Origin: Panax quinquefolius
Taxonomy: Eukaryota > Streptophyta > Magnoliopsida > Apiales > Araliaceae
Assembly (NCBI GenBank): GCA_020205615.1
Contig: CM035152.1
Location: forward strand, 115,034,950 to 115,098,949
Direction of reading: 5' to 3'
Length of the DNA: 64,000 bases
In this document: positions 46,868 through 58,993 of the stretch, in pieces
Numbering within the stretch: position 1 is the stretch's first letter
Layout of the letters: every line of letters begins with the position of its first letter
The notes under the pieces: generated by a model
Seen by the model: only the letters and a program-made list of their open reading frames with translations
The model's database searches: none
Told to the model about the DNA's origin: nothing
Position numbers and translations under genes: made by a program

Positions 46868-49726
46868 ATGGCGACCAATGACCAAGCCCAAACCCCATCC
46901 ACTGACGTCGACACCATTTCCACTAATGCGACTTCTTCAACTGTTGAAGCCACCTCCATTCATCCTTCCCCAATTCCTCCATCCTCCAATGTTGCATCTT
47001 CTGCCATTGAGATTGTTCATACCACTATCCTTATGACTATCGTCAAACACCCCATCACCACCACCACTACTGTCGACTCCACCATCGTCCTAACAACTAC
47101 TATCACTCCTACGACCACTAATAAAACCTATGTCGACCCTACTCCCATCGACACTACCAACATCACCGACGTTCCAACCACCACCACCGTCACATCTATA
47201 GTAGCACCCACCAAAGCAAGCTATAATGCCGAACTCGCCGAGGCCAAGATGATGGAAGAGTACTCTTCCGAAAAGGCATACTCCCACATCAACACTAGCT
47301 CATCCATCGAAAGGCAAACCCTTCGCGAGATTCACAAACAATACTTAATCCCTGATGAATACAAACTTCGAGCACCGAAGCTTAATGAAAGGATGTACAG
47401 GCGCCCTGATAACTGGGTCATCATACCCCTTTATGCTCTGAGGTACGGAGTCAGATTTCCAGTTCATGAATTCTTCTTTACCTTAGTTTTGTTGGAATCG
47501 GGTTCGCCCAGCTGGTGCCAAACTTATATATTCATCCTATCTGTTATATCACATGAGGGAGCTGTCGTTTACACTCTTAAATAATCTCACTTTTACTTTA
47601 CAAATTCAAACAATTAGCACAATAGTAAGCAATGATCGATCCCAAAGAGAGTGATTTGTTTTATATTTATTCAATTATTTCCAATAAGAAGGGGGTTTTG
47701 AATTGATTAAACTAAATTAACAAGAATAAACTAATAAGAATTAACACTGAATAAAAAGCTTCAGTTTTTTAGTTCAGTATCACCTTTTTACAACAATTGA
47801 TTAATCAAGTGTAACATTATTTACCCTTTAATGAAACTAATAGCCCTAGGTAACAACAAGCTCTGCTACCCGAAACTCCCTTTAGATTATCACTTAATGA
47901 AACAAGCTCTTCACAAGATTCTAACCATTATACAACCTAGAACAAGCTCTCTAGATTTAATATAACAACAACATTAAGAACTAGGGAATTAAACTATTCC
48001 AAGCAATAAACACATAAGCTCAGATTGTTTAACTTGTCTTCTGATAATCATAGCAATACTAAAAAACTTGTCCATAATCAAGTATTACTAATTACTACTT
48101 GTGATTAGGAACAATATCAATTACACATAATACTTTTCCTTGATCTAGCATACGATATTCGTTAACCAACTCAATCCTGCAAAAATCAAACAAGTTAAGC
48201 CAAATAACATTCATAAATTAAATCAGATTATGAAGAATGAATTTCATGTTAGAAGGAATAAATAATGAATACTCAATTAACCATTAATTATAAATAAGAT
48301 TCAACATCCCTTAGAACTAAATATAAAGAACTTAGCTCATGTCTTCCAAGTCTGCACTTCATTAATGTAGATGAGAGATGATAGAATGATAGAATAATCC
48401 TGACTACGACATCTATTTATATTGCTAAACAAAGTCCTAAATCCTATGAGAACTAGAAATTCAAATCCTAAGAGGAATTACAAATCTCAACTAGTTTCCA
48501 TAATGAAATAGAATCCAATTTGGAAATAAATTCTCAGTCTAAAACAATCTTAAATCTGATAGCAATATCAATCCAAGTCCATGTAGAAGTCTGCCAAAAT
48601 ATGCCTTTAAAACTTTCCAAAAATCCAAGATTACATAGAATTCTTGCCAACTCTGCCGGGGCAGATATTTTGTACTGCATAACTCCGTTGGGGTGGAGTG
48701 TTTTTTTCCTGGGCTCTAGAGTGAACTCCGCCGTGGGTGATTTATTATACATTGAAAATGCATCAGGGCGAACTTGGACAGAGACTATTCCGCTGGGACG
48801 GACTTTCCTAATCCAACAGATTTCCCTGTTTCCTAAAATTTCTTCTTGTTCCATCTATTTAGCTCCGAATCATCCTGTACCATCACTTAAGCTCCATTTC
48901 AACCTGAAATCTATAAACAACCTAATAAGCACATATTTACAACAATTCATGCAATAAACTAAATGTAAAGGAATCAAAATTAATGAGTTTTATGTTCTTA
49001 TCAACCTGTTATGAGTGTAATGTTCCCCTAAGCAACGACTTCTTCTTCGCCCTTTTTTCCCTTGGCCGATCCAAAGAGTCAAGTTTTTGACAGCTGAACA
49101 AGAAAGCCAACAAACGAGCTTGGATGAAAACTCACTTAAGTAACAAAGGCTAACATTCAAACTGGTTCTACATCAAAGAACTTAACACCCATCTCCTCCC
49201 CAGCTGAGCTGACTTCTCTAAGCCCAAAATCTCCTTTGATAACTTCTCCAAGAACATCATGAGGCCATCCAAATTCTTTATGCAGAATTCCTGAAAGAGG
49301 ACTGGTCGATAGAGCTGTTGTCCAACCAGTCATGGTTATTTAACTATAAATATAAGTTCCAAACCTTTTCCCTTAATTTTAAAATGTACCGACCTAAAAC
49401 AAGAGACTGATGACCTTCAGAAGGCCGTGTATGACCTGGAAAGGCATGGCGAAGACTTGCATGGAAAGATGAAGAACTTGTTCAAAGCAGGCCAAAAAAT
49501 GGAGATGGACTATGAGCGCATCTTGCGTGAGGGTCGCCTAACCAAAGCCTTGCGCCAACAAGTTATTTCAGAATACAAGCAGTCTCCTGAACTGACGAAG
49601 ACGATCATTCAACAATTCGATGAGGGTTATGAAGGCACAAAGGAACGGATGGGGGAAAGGTTACGAGCAACCAACCTCGACGCCAATATCCTTGACTCTA
49701 ATGATGAGGAGGAAAAATCATAAAGA
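46868..49726 (+). pseudogene. Tat-2 extra ORF, split by a solo LTR
   Basis: The ATG at 46868 (MATNDQAQTPSTDVDT) starts a Ser/Thr/Pro-rich N-terminus (to about 47210). A Transposase_28-like block follows with QYLIPDEYKLRAPKLNERMY, WVIIPLYALRYGVRFPVHEF and SPSWCQTYIFIL, broken at about 47541. After the solo LTR the frame words continue at 49004 (FFFALFSLGRSKESSF). A helical, Lys/Glu-rich C-terminus lies at 49427-49723 (DLERHGEDLHGKMKNL, acidic DSNDEEEKS, TAA at 49721-49723). It is homologous in layout to the Tat-1 extra ORF. The apparent ending HEGAVVYTLK belongs to the inserted LTR. The stretch 49080-49400 has several stops. Confidence 0.75.
47542..49003 (-). mobile_element. Athila-like solo LTR inserted in the Tat-2 extra ORF
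   Basis: On the minus strand it starts TGATAAGAACATAAAAC, like the Athila-like LTR at 56439 (TGATAAGTCGG). It has a GGAGCT.A..GG block, a cluster of palindromic GC-rich motifs (48650-48810), and an end with ATCGATCATTGC and ATATAACA. It separates two halves of one ORF. CTGTTAT occurs at both borders (47541-47547 and 49006-49012), but a clean 5 bp duplication cannot be fixed. The plus-strand frame 48520-48957 is not supported as a gene. Confidence 0.65.
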
Positions 49727-49894
49727 CCGATCCCTTCCTTTTGTTGTTTTTATTTTCCTTTAATGTAAAGAGACTATTTTTGTGCACACAATCATGAATG
49801 AAATTTATTTTTTTGCAAGTATAAATTCTTGAAACAAATTCAACTTTATTTATAGAATAACTTGATTACATAATTGCAATGAAAAGAATACAAA

Positions 49895-51088
49895 TTACTG
49901 ATAATATTTCCTGAGTTGACCTACATAGCAAGTATTTTTAATTTTCGAACCATCCATTGCTCTAAGCTGTTAAATGCCTGGTTTTGACACTTCAATAACC
50001 TGATAAGGACCTTTCCAGTTGGGCATTAACTTTACAAGGTTTTGGGGTGACAACGCCTCCACCTATCGAAGAACTAAGTCTCCAACTTCGAACCTCCTTT
50101 ATTTTACTCCTTTATGATAATTATTGGTCGTTCTCATCCGGTAGACTAATAGTCTTACAAAGGCCGACTCCCGAACTTCCTCCAAGAAATCCAAATTGAG
50201 GAAAAGGCCTTCATCATTGTATAACTCTTTATATTGGCTGACGAAGTGAAGGAGACCCAATCTAGACTGGAACAAGGACATCAGCCCCGTAGGCCAACCT
50301 GAATGATAAATCACCTGTCGTTGATTTGTCGTTGTTCGAGGGTTGGTTCGATATACCCACAAAACACTGAGAAACTTTTCGAGCCACCTTCCCTTGGCTT
50401 TGTCTAACCTTCTTTTAATCCCATTTAGCAGAGTTTGATTAGTGACTTCTACCTGGCCATTTAACTAAGGATGAGCAACCGAAGTCTTCCGATACTGAAT
50501 ACCCAAGTCTCTTAAAAATTCTTCGAACTTGGAACCAACAAACTATCTTCCATTGTCTGACACCAGCACCATAAGAATACCGAACCAGAAAACTATAAAT
50601 TCTTTAAGAAATTTTAGACATTCTTGCTCCGTGATTGACCGAAGTGGTTTTGCCTCCACCCACTTGGTCATGTAATCTATTACCATAAAAAAAAACTGAC
50701 CTGCCCTTTTGCCTTTGGTAATGGACCCAAGATATCAATCCCCCAAACTATAAACGAGATATGGGATAAGACCGAGAACAACTCTTGAAGCCACTGATAA
50801 GGAACAGGAGTATTATACTCCTTAGCTTCTTGAAAGATCGTCAGCCAATAATAACCTTGTTAAAGCACCTTATATGCTAACTCCTTAGCTCCAATGAGAT
50901 CCCCACATATTCCTTCATGAACTTCCCGAAGTACGTACTTAGCTTTAGATGGATTCAAACACTTTAGCAAGGGCGAAGAGAACACACATTGATATAGATC
51001 CCCATCGATAAGTACGATGTTTGAACTCTTATAAGTTATCTTCTTTACTAGCATCTGATCCAAAGGTAACACACCATTTTCAAGGTAG
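49895..51088 (-). pseudogene. Tat-2 integrase
   Basis: The minus-strand segment at 50860-51072 (LPLDQMLVKKITYKSSN, VLIDGDLYQC, VHEGICGDLIGAKELAYKVL) is homologous to the Tat-1 integrase N-terminus. It keeps the first His and the Cys-containing HEGICG but lacks the second His. The core follows with SFIVWGIDILGPLPKAKG near 50700-50770. The C-terminal part (NLDFLEEVRESAFVRLLVYR near 50140-50210, LMPNWKGPYQVIEVSKPG near 49975-50030) closes the domain. There are many stops and frame changes. Confidence 0.8.
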
Positions 51089-53366
51089 TGTAGACACTAG
51101 AAATTTTGCTTTCCTTGGACTAACTCTAGAGGAGGGAAAAAACATCATCTCACTTTTGAGATAACCCCATGGTTGGGAAAAAGCATCATTTCACCCTGGT
51201 GACAACCTCAAGGAGAGATCAAGGTGTAATAATATCCAGACACAAAGCAAATCGAATGAGGATCGCAAAGCTGAGGCTGTGCTCTATAGGAAGGCAAAAG
51301 TGTCATTTCACTTTGGAGACAACCCCGAGGTAGGGCAAAAACATCATTTCACCCCGGTGACAACCCCGAGGAGAGATCAAGGTGCAACGATGCCCTGACA
51401 TAGATCGAACCAAATAAGGATCGCAAAGTTGAGGATATGACTATAAGATGTCACCGCATCAACTAATGAACCGTGAACTATCAAAGACGAGCCGATTGAT
51501 GACTCTCGGGAGACAGAAGATACCTTTTAGATACTTGCATCATCTTCCTGGACTCCTAATTAGTTAGAATCGACGACATTTCATAGTCTTTTGCAAAGAC
51601 TTTCTGGGATTTTTGGGTACAAAGCTCAACTTTCACCGGACTGAGACCAAAAGGCACAAACTTTGAGATAACGAGACCCATGGAGCTCAGCCTCAGGTGT
51701 ACCTACTCTAGCTGCAGGTACCTTCAGTTGGCATTAGATCAGCAGCAGAAGCTCATAATTCAGATAGAAGATATATGAGAAAGAATAGGAAGCTAGATAG
51801 AAAAGCTAAAGAGAGAGAGAGCTTCGAATTTGGCATTTCTATATCACATTTTCATTGTTTAATCTCATACCATATACATGTTATATGTTTTGAGTGATAT
51901 AAGTTGAATCCAAGCCAAAAGAAGCCAGTTCACGCGTCCCCTAATGTGAAAAACACTCATTTTAGCAATATTCTTTATAACTATTGTTATAAATACCAGT
52001 TTTATGTGGATATAACAGTTTCTACCAGTTAAATTTGTTGTTTTACATATAGATATATATTGTATTGAGAGCTAAACATTGAGTTTCTACCGGTTAATTT
52101 GTGCATATTCAGTTATAAATAAATTATTTAATTAGATCTACCTAGATATAACCAAATCTAGCATTTTGAGCGATTATGAAGCATGATGCCATAACCCGTA
52201 TGCTAGAGTGGTTCAGATCTATGGTAGATCTAGATGTTTTACTACTTTTGGTTAGTCTCAGTCACTCCATAGATCCCTAGATCTGTATCTAGAGGTAAGG
52301 AGGTTTTAATGGCTCGATATGGGGATTTAAATTGATGAAATCACCTAATTTCAAGTCTAGTATGCTATATATACATATTTAAGCATATCAATGTGAGCCT
52401 AGAAATCCTGGGGTCGAGATCTATTGAATGGATCTTAACTAGATTCCCATAATGGACCTTTTGGTTTAAATACTGCAAATTACTGTACATGTAATATTGG
52501 ATGTTAAAATGAGTTTGATGGTTCATCCCAAGAATTCGGATTTAAGATCCCATGATAGTGAAAATCATGTTTGTGAGTGTTTGGATTTATCGAGATGGTT
52601 TTCATGTCTGATGATGATCCGGCCTCTTTTTGGCGCTTTATTGCATACATGATCATCCAAAATGATTTTCCAATAAAATCACAAAGAGCTTTCATGCAGA
52701 ATAAAGCGATTTGGGTAGATCACCTAATAAACATAAATATAATAAAATGAAGTATCGAAGTCCTCAATTCCTAGTTGGGCAAAGGATTTGAAAACCCTTT
52801 TTCAAAAGATCATTTCAATTTTCATATCTTGTTGAAAAATGAACCTTTTGTTATATCAAATCCTTCGTACCTAGGTGAAAAAAAAGGTACAACACTACTT
52901 CCAAATAACTCAAAATAAAGCCTGCAAAGACTTTAAAATAAAAATAAACACACACACACACACACACTTTATGTATAGGAAATTAATAAGATGCGGTAAC
53001 CGTATTTTCACGAAAGTCGGGGGTGCCTAACACCTTCCCATCGCTTAAGCAAGCCCCTGAATTATAAGAATCTCGGTTTTAGACTAATGCTACAGAGTCA
53101 CATATTGGGCCATATTGCGAAAAGTTTCAAATTTGGATGAGTTGGTACATCCATTTAAACCATATCAACTGGCGACTCTGTCTCATTTGGCCCAATCATA
53201 AAAATCAAATTTTGGTAAAATAAGTCGACTAAATGTCGGTCTTTTCCTAAAAACTCACCCTTTAATCAAATCAATAGAAAAATCAAAATAGAAAGTGTAA
53301 GAACAAAGAAAAGACATAAGATAAGGAAAACAACAAGAGAAGGATTTTTCTTCCCGAGTGTCGACA
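51089..53366 (+). mobile_element. Ogre-like LTR (plus orientation), with internal tandem duplication
   Basis: The LTR starts TGTAGACACTAGAAATTTTGC and ends GAGTGTCGACA, 2278 bp. It is followed by a GTGGTGACTTCGCTGAGGAC primer-like site, close to the TGGCGACTCCGCTGGGGAC site known from Ogre/Tat-type elements. Near the 3' end is the GGGGGTGCCTAACACCTTCCC block often seen in such LTRs. A 158 bp unit with ATCATTTCACCCYGGTGACAA is duplicated (from 51171 and from 51329). A (CA)n run is at about 52950-52968. No gene; the frame 52504-52695 is not supported. Confidence 0.7.
51171..51435 (+). repeat. 158 bp direct duplication in the Ogre-like LTR
   Basis: GGTTGGGAAAAAGCATCATTTC (from 51171) and GGTAGGGCAAAAACATCATTTC (from 51329) open two related blocks. 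Both contain GGAGAGATCAAGGTG and AGGATCGCAAAG.TGAGG. Confidence 0.85.
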
Positions 53367-53521
53367 GGTGGTGACTTCGCTGAGGACTACAGAGGGCTTA
53401 AGCCGCTTTCAAATCTTTTTGATTTCCATTATGCATGTGCATTCTTGTGTGAATGATCTTTATGTGTGATGAATGTCTCAAATCTTTAAGTGCTTTATAT
53501 TAGTGCCTCACACAATGTCAT
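53367..53521 (+). other. Primer site and short internal stub of an Ogre-like element
   Basis: The primer-like GTGGTGACTTCGCTGAGGAC (53368-53387) is followed by about 130 bases of leader. The stub is cut off by a second TGTAGACAC LTR start at 53522. The internal region of the first element is otherwise missing. Confidence 0.6.
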
Positions 53522-54631
53522 TGTAGACACTTAAAATTTCGCATTCCTATTACTAACCTTGCAGGAGGGCAAAATCGTCTTCCAGAGATAACCTTGGAAG
53601 TCAACTTGGTTTCAATCCTAGAGACAACCTCGGGAGATTCAGTTCTAACCTCGGAGATAACCCTGAGGGAAGCAATTTCAATCTCGAAGATAACAACGAG
53701 ATACTCAGTTTCAATCTCAGAGATAACCACGGGAGAAGCAGTTCCAGTTCCAGAGATAACCCCAGAAAAGTCAGTTTTAATTTCGGAGACAACCCCAGGA
53801 TACTCAGTTTCAACCCTGGAGATAACCCTGGGAGGTCAAGCACACCTCAGAGATAACCTTGAGGACATTCATCACTCACAACAGCCCAATATCAGAGATA
53901 ACCCTGAGCAACGATTGGTACATCTGAGAAAAATCGAAGATGACCCTGGTGAAGGGCAAAATCATCATTTTTCCACCTCGATACTACATTCACGTCGTCT
54001 TAACACATTTCAATGCACACTGCGTACAAGGTGTACCACAAGACCCATAGCTCAAATCCCGAGTGACTACTACACAAGACAGCACACCGGATAGAATTTG
54101 AAGACTTGAATATCTAGTCATGGATCCATCTTCTCGGCTTCGTACAACCTCTAATCCCATGTCATTGTGCAGCTCTCAACAACGTTTCCCAGAAAGGTAC
54201 ATCATGCCTTTATCGGATGTCCGGATATGAAGTTATGAAGGTTCGAGCGGATAATGTGTTGCCAAAGTACACGTACTTTGAGACGATGGGACCTGTATGG
54301 CCCAGGTTAACCCAGGCAGCCGCAGGTAGACCCGCGGCCATCCAGTCTTTAAATATGAGCTCTTGGCAGCTCATTTGAAAAAAAAGAGAAAAGGAGAAAA
54401 AACTCTGTCCATTTCAGCATGTAAACACTTCTAGAGTGCTCTAAACTGAGTGATTCTTCTTTTTAAACACTTGTAAACTCGTGTTTTCTACATACCGAAG
54501 TTTAACTGGTAGAAACCGAGTTATCAGTCATCAAAAGCCATTTGAAGTCTTCTTGGCAGCCCACTATAAGATTTTTTAGATTTTTAAGATTTTTCCTACT
54601 TTTATATGCTTATATCTACTAATGTTGAGAA
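53522..54631 (+). mobile_element. Second Ogre-like LTR (plus orientation, truncated)
   Basis: It starts TGTAGACACTTAAAATTTCGC, like 51089, and shares the AACTGGTAGAAACC wording and a TTTAAATATGAG promoter-like stretch (54351). It stops at 54631, where the Athila-like element begins. Its start contains a 33 bp minisatellite. Frames across the minisatellite (plus 53594-54094, minus 53601-53843) are by-products of the repeat. Confidence 0.65.
53586..53870 (+). repeat. 33 bp minisatellite in the second Ogre-like LTR
   Basis: About nine units of the form GAGATAACCCNGGGAGA plus CTCAGTTTCAAYCTC. Because 33 is divisible by three, both strands stay open through it, giving 11-residue repeats such as ISEITTGEAVP. 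Diverged GAGATAACC units continue to about 53905. Confidence 0.9.
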
Positions 54632-56439
54632 TGTTGGGTAAAATCTAGTTACGCACAACACGCAAGTATACGTGGTCAACAAGTAATAAAGTGATAAGTA
54701 GAGTATCGTTCCCATAGAGATAATTTAATAAGAAACTTAACTTTATAATTATCAATTTCCTATTAATCCTAATTTTATTAAACTATCCAATTCAATGATT
54801 AAAAATAACTATTCTAAATTAAAAAGTAATTAAACTATCACAAACCAAACACAAATATCAAAATCCAGAATTTCAAACAATTAATGGAAAATTAGACTTA
54901 TGACTTCACTCTAAGCTTCACTCTAATTTTAACACCTTTATTATAATTCAATGCACTATCCCAGTTTATTAATCAAGAACACGAACGTAGTATTAACCAC
55001 CTCTCGATGCACTAATACCATATTAATGTTAATCCACAATTAAGATAGAAATCCGCTAAACACCTTAAGCAACTAACTCACTATATCTCTATGTGAATTA
55101 CAATTGAAGAAGGTTGAAGAATAAGTTCTCTATCAGATTACATGCGATTGTCAAGCATATCTCTACCTTAACACTCATCAAGTTTAAGCTATTAACAAAA
55201 TCCACGAACACATCTTTATATCAACTAGGTCTAGATTTGAATATCCTCTCTCGATTCCATCCAATTCCACAAAGAATTGTTGATTAAGCAATTCATATAT
55301 TCAAGCTCAAATCAATATAGACAAACTGGAAATAGTTTATTAAATTTGAAATCAAAGTTTACAAAACCATCGATTCACTTAAGGATCCATCACAAGCCTA
55401 AAAAGTGAATTAGTTCAAAATAAACGAAATAAAGACTGAATAAATCATGGAAATAATTCTTTCAATTACAAATAATAGTTTAAGACGAAGAATATTGAAA
55501 AACACCCTTCACGTAGCCTAGAATCGCAATTGTCTCGAAAATCTCCTTAAAATACTCCTCCAACGCTTGCTTAGAAAAACTGAGATTCACCTTCGTAATT
55601 TGCCTTGTGTGTCTTAGTCTCAGTGTTTGTTGTTAATTATATACTTCAACATGTATTTTGATTACAATTCCATGCATATACGAGTCCCAAGTCATCACCA
55701 TCACTAAAACTCCACACTTGTAGCATTAGAAACCAACTAGGAGACTTAAATTTCGACTACCCAAGCCCCAGCTTGTTTTTTCCCCTTGAAATAGCAAGCC
55801 TCGGCTTGCTACCTTGCTGCTATTCACACCCAGACCCCAAGCCCCGGCTTGCTAACAAGGCACAAAAGGGCAAGCCCCGGCTTGCCCCCAATCTGCCAAT
55901 TAATTTTTCTGTTGGAACCTCCTCTGCTAAAACTATCATAACTTTTAAACCGAGAGGATTTACGGGGACCGCAAGCTATCAAATCAAAGCTATCAACAAG
56001 CTCTACAACTTTGATTCTTTGAGTTTTCAGAAATAACAACCGGATGAAGGTCGAAATTGCATTGGAAGCAGTTGCTTATGTGTAATGACAACCGAAACAA
56101 CTCTTGACTTTGTCTTTGATGCTAGAAGGCCATACTCTCGCATCCGAACTCCCGATTAGAATGATGCAAGATGTTCCAGAATGCCAAGAAAGAGTTCCTC
56201 AACATAATCCAAGTTCCACGCCACGAACATGAAATGCACATAAAATGAACATGAAGGCTCGAACGATATGCGGAATTGCTTTTCCTTGCAATTTCATACC
56301 AATAGTTGCTCACTCCGCTTCCAAACATATAATCTACAAAATGGAAACAAAATGCATGAAAAGTAACTAAGAAACCCGAGATTAAGCAAATAATTCAAGT
56401 AATAGATGCCGGATAAGTAGGTATAAAACCGACTTATCA
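54632..56439 (-). repeat. Athila-like 3' LTR
   Basis: An LTR of 1808 bp. On the minus strand it runs from TGATAAGTCGG to TTTTACCCAACA. GAGAA lies outside its end at 54627-54631. Four palindromic CAAGCC..GGCTTG motifs are clustered at 55762-55888. The plus-strand frame 55773-56036 and its reverse are not supported as genes. Confidence 0.85.
55762..55888. repeat. Palindromic CAAGCCCCGGCTTG cluster in the LTR
   Basis: Four near-perfect palindromes (CAAGCCCCAGCTTG, CAAGCCTCGGCTTG, CAAGCCCCGGCTTG, GCAAGCCCCGGCTTGC) lie within about 125 bases. The full form has 7-base arms and a 2-base centre. Eight related motifs lie at 59462-59735. Confidence 0.9.
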
Positions 56440-57764
56440 AATACCCCCAAAGTTAAACCTTTGCTTGTCCTCAAGCAAAAACAAAACAAAAATGCAACGC
56501 AATGCAATGCCCCTAGTCTACATGCCTACGAATCCAGCAGTATTGATAAACACAAGTCTATTCAACCGATCTCAGAGAAATCAAGTAAACATGATAATAC
56601 ATCATATCAAAACCAATCAACAATTCCCTAGTCAATCATCAAGTCTTAAACTGTTATTACTGGTATAGTGTGTGTGTGCTCAACAACCATGCTAATTGAT
56701 ATAAAATCAAATTTAATACATAACAAGTCTCTTCGAATGCATCATACAATGTAAACTCAAGAAATCCAAAAACAAGCTAGATCCAACTAACATCAAACAA
56801 TTACCAATATTGAGAGTCAACATGGGAAACTTATGCTTTATTTTCATCTACGGGGGCATTTTGCTCTTATTTCTCGTTGTATTCTTTTTTTTTTTTTTTT
56901 TTATTTTTTATATACACATAGCTATGCAATGTCTTATTCCCTTAGGCTTTTCAATGCTACCTTAATGAGCTTTCGACCAACGACTCCCAGACCATTAAGA
57001 CCTTAGGGCGCTAGGTGTAAAGACAATCCCCTCGGGCTTACTTACTCAAGTAACAAAGGCCACAAAACTAGACAAGCACGCCACGATGTTTATTCATACT
57101 TTTTTTCCTTTTTTTTCTTCTTTTTTTATATAGCTTATATACCCCAAATATTCCCCCAAACTTAGGTTCTTGTCTAACTTTAGCCATCACTACTTATTCT
57201 TGTCATTCTTTCATTCAAACTAGCATTATCCTTTAGAGTCCCATTATGTATCAATTTAAACTCAATCAATTAACAAGTTGTTTTTACTGTGCTATCCTTA
57301 TTATACCAGTTTCAAACAGAAAAAGATTCAATTCATAACAAGAAATCACATCAAAAGCTCTAATAATCGGTATTATACTTTATACATCAATCCCATTCTC
57401 ATCATTGGCCAAAATAATCTGTAACTATCAAACAATTTGGACTCATACAAGATGAACATATTATTAACTAATTATTATTATTTTTTTTTTTAATTTTTTT
57501 TAACTATATGTGGTAAACATAACATGATTGCAAAGATAAATAAAAACTATTTACATTCCTAAGCTACTATGCAACTACATGATTACCTAAATGTAACATT
57601 AAATAATCCTAAAAATAAACCATGAACTAACATATGCAACCTAGCTAATGAATTTAAATATGCAACATGTAACATGCAACTAAATCCCCCAAACTTGAAA
57701 ATTAAAATGTCCTCATTGTATAGATAAAGCAATAAATAAGAGAGGACTTCCCTGTAATCGCCTA
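56440..57764 (-). other. Athila-like 3' untranslated region and polypurine tract
   Basis: Next to the LTR is the minus-strand ACTTTGGGGGTATT polypurine tract. Further right are AT-rich DNA with poly-T runs (56886-56904, 57480-57492) and the block CCAACGACTCCCAGACCATTAAGACC (in two halves: CCAACGACTCCCAG and ACCATTAAGACC). No gene is seen. Confidence 0.65.
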
Positions 57765-58993
57765 AGTCTGGGTTGGTGGTGGTTGTTGTTCTTCATCAGA
57801 ATCGTTGGGTGGGAACCTTGGCATTGGTGCTTTGGTTCTTTGGTATGGGAATTAGGCGATGGGATTGAAACTACGGGGCGTAGTGTTCAACGAGGTGAAA
57901 GATAAATTCATGGCCTCAAACATGTGGTCTGCCTTTCTTTGCTAGTCGTCGCATTTCTCTTCGTGCTTCCTTGTTGTTCTCATCCACTTGTCGTTGAAGG
58001 TTGAAAGCTGAGGGCTAGATATTACTCGAAATTTGTTGTGATGTCTCTCCCATTGCCGCATTCCCCTGAAACTCATCGTCATCCGAGGTGTCCTCAGCGT
58101 CAGCCTCATCCTCCGAGGCTAAGGGAAATACAAATCCTACTCCTCTCGGGTGCGACTCGCCTCCGGGCCACACAACATATCTTATAATCATTCTCGAGTT
58201 GAGGGTCTGCAGCGGCATCTGGGTTATCTCATCATCTGACCATCGAACTCCTGCCTGTATACACAATCCACAGATGAGTGATGGGTGTGGCAATCCATGA
58301 GTATGGTCCTCGAAGGCATCTTGATTGAAAAGTTAATTATAGCCCCTTTATGTCGATGATGAAATCTTGTACCATGGCATCAAAACCTTTGCTTTATCCT
58401 TGGGCACATCGGCGTATGTGTAGATGGAAGTAACTTAAGCGCCTGCGCGAAAGGCGTACCATATCTTCCCATCATACCGACCGAGATCCTTCTGAAAGAA
58501 AGCGATTGCCTCCATGATTTGATTTTTTTCCATGAGGTACCCGGCTTTGTCATCTCTCTGCATAATAGCCTCATAATACGGATCATTATCACGTAAGTAT
58601 TGGTCTTGGCAATGTCTCGGTGCTCGTAATTGATGATAATGCGTGTTGATGGCATCGATCTTTGAAAGGCACTAACCTACCCCCGTACAAAAGCATTGTA
58701 GGGGCCTTATCCTCGGCGTTAGCGTAGAATTCTTTGACCACACTTACAAGCTGCGACCTCGGGCTCTCTTTGTGAATTTATTCCAACCTTTTTGATATAT
58801 TTGTTGCATCATTTCCCCATCCACAGGCTCAGGTGCCAACCCCCGCTCAGGTGTTAGTGATTTTGTCCCCATATAGTCGTAACGGTCGGCGGCGGCGGCA
58901 CTTATGAATTTTTGCCTATCAAAGGTTCGTGTTGGTTGTGTGGCCCCTAGAACTCTCTCCTCGTTGCCTTTTTGATGCTGGTTTTGGTGCCAT
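57765..58993 (-). pseudogene. Late ORF of the Athila-like element (envelope-like position)
   Basis: The ATG at 58993 starts MAPKPASKRQRGE. Words that follow are FDRQKFISAAAADRYDYMG and ERGLAPEP, then AFFQKDLGRYDGKIWYAF near 58440-58500. LPHPSLICGLCIQAGV lies near 58245-58295, and the acidic stretch EDEADAEDTSDDDE near 58090. The HPSLI..LC..AGV pattern belongs to the 'putative plant transposon protein' family found in Athila-type elements. I see no signal peptide or membrane segment, so an envelope role is not supported. Stops lie near 58320, 58430 and 58770, and a frame change near 57925. A Pro-rich end follows (RFPPNDSDEE). Confidence 0.65.

Larger units (their letters stand above)
46542..51088 (-). 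mobile_element. Tat-2 body (Tat-type gypsy, minus strand, 5' truncated)
   Basis: From the polypurine tract rightward the element holds the extra ORF (antisense to the element, i.e. plus strand), a spacer and the integrase on the minus strand. It stops at 51088, where an Ogre-like LTR starts. RT, protease, gag and the 5' LTR are absent from the window. The extra ORF is interrupted by a solo LTR at 47542-49003. Confidence 0.8.

Noticed and set aside
46755..47036. 93-codon Pro/Leu-rich plus-strand ORF
   Set aside because: It is another frame of the Tat-2 extra ORF, whose ATG at 46868 and domain order fit better.
48520..48957. 145-codon plus-strand ORF
   Set aside because: It lies inside an Athila-like solo LTR on the opposite strand and contains the palindromic LTR motifs.
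53594..54094. 166-codon plus-strand ORF with 11-residue repeats, and its minus-strand counterpart
   Set aside because: Both come from the 33 bp minisatellite, which stays open on both strands by length alone. No start context or similarity supports a protein.
55773..56039. ORFs on both strands across the palindrome cluster
   Set aside because: They are LTR sequence; GC-rich palindromes lower the stop frequency.
57765..58993. True envelope gene in the Athila-like element
   Set aside because: The position fits, but no signal peptide, cleavage site or membrane segment is visible; the wording fits a plant transposon protein family.
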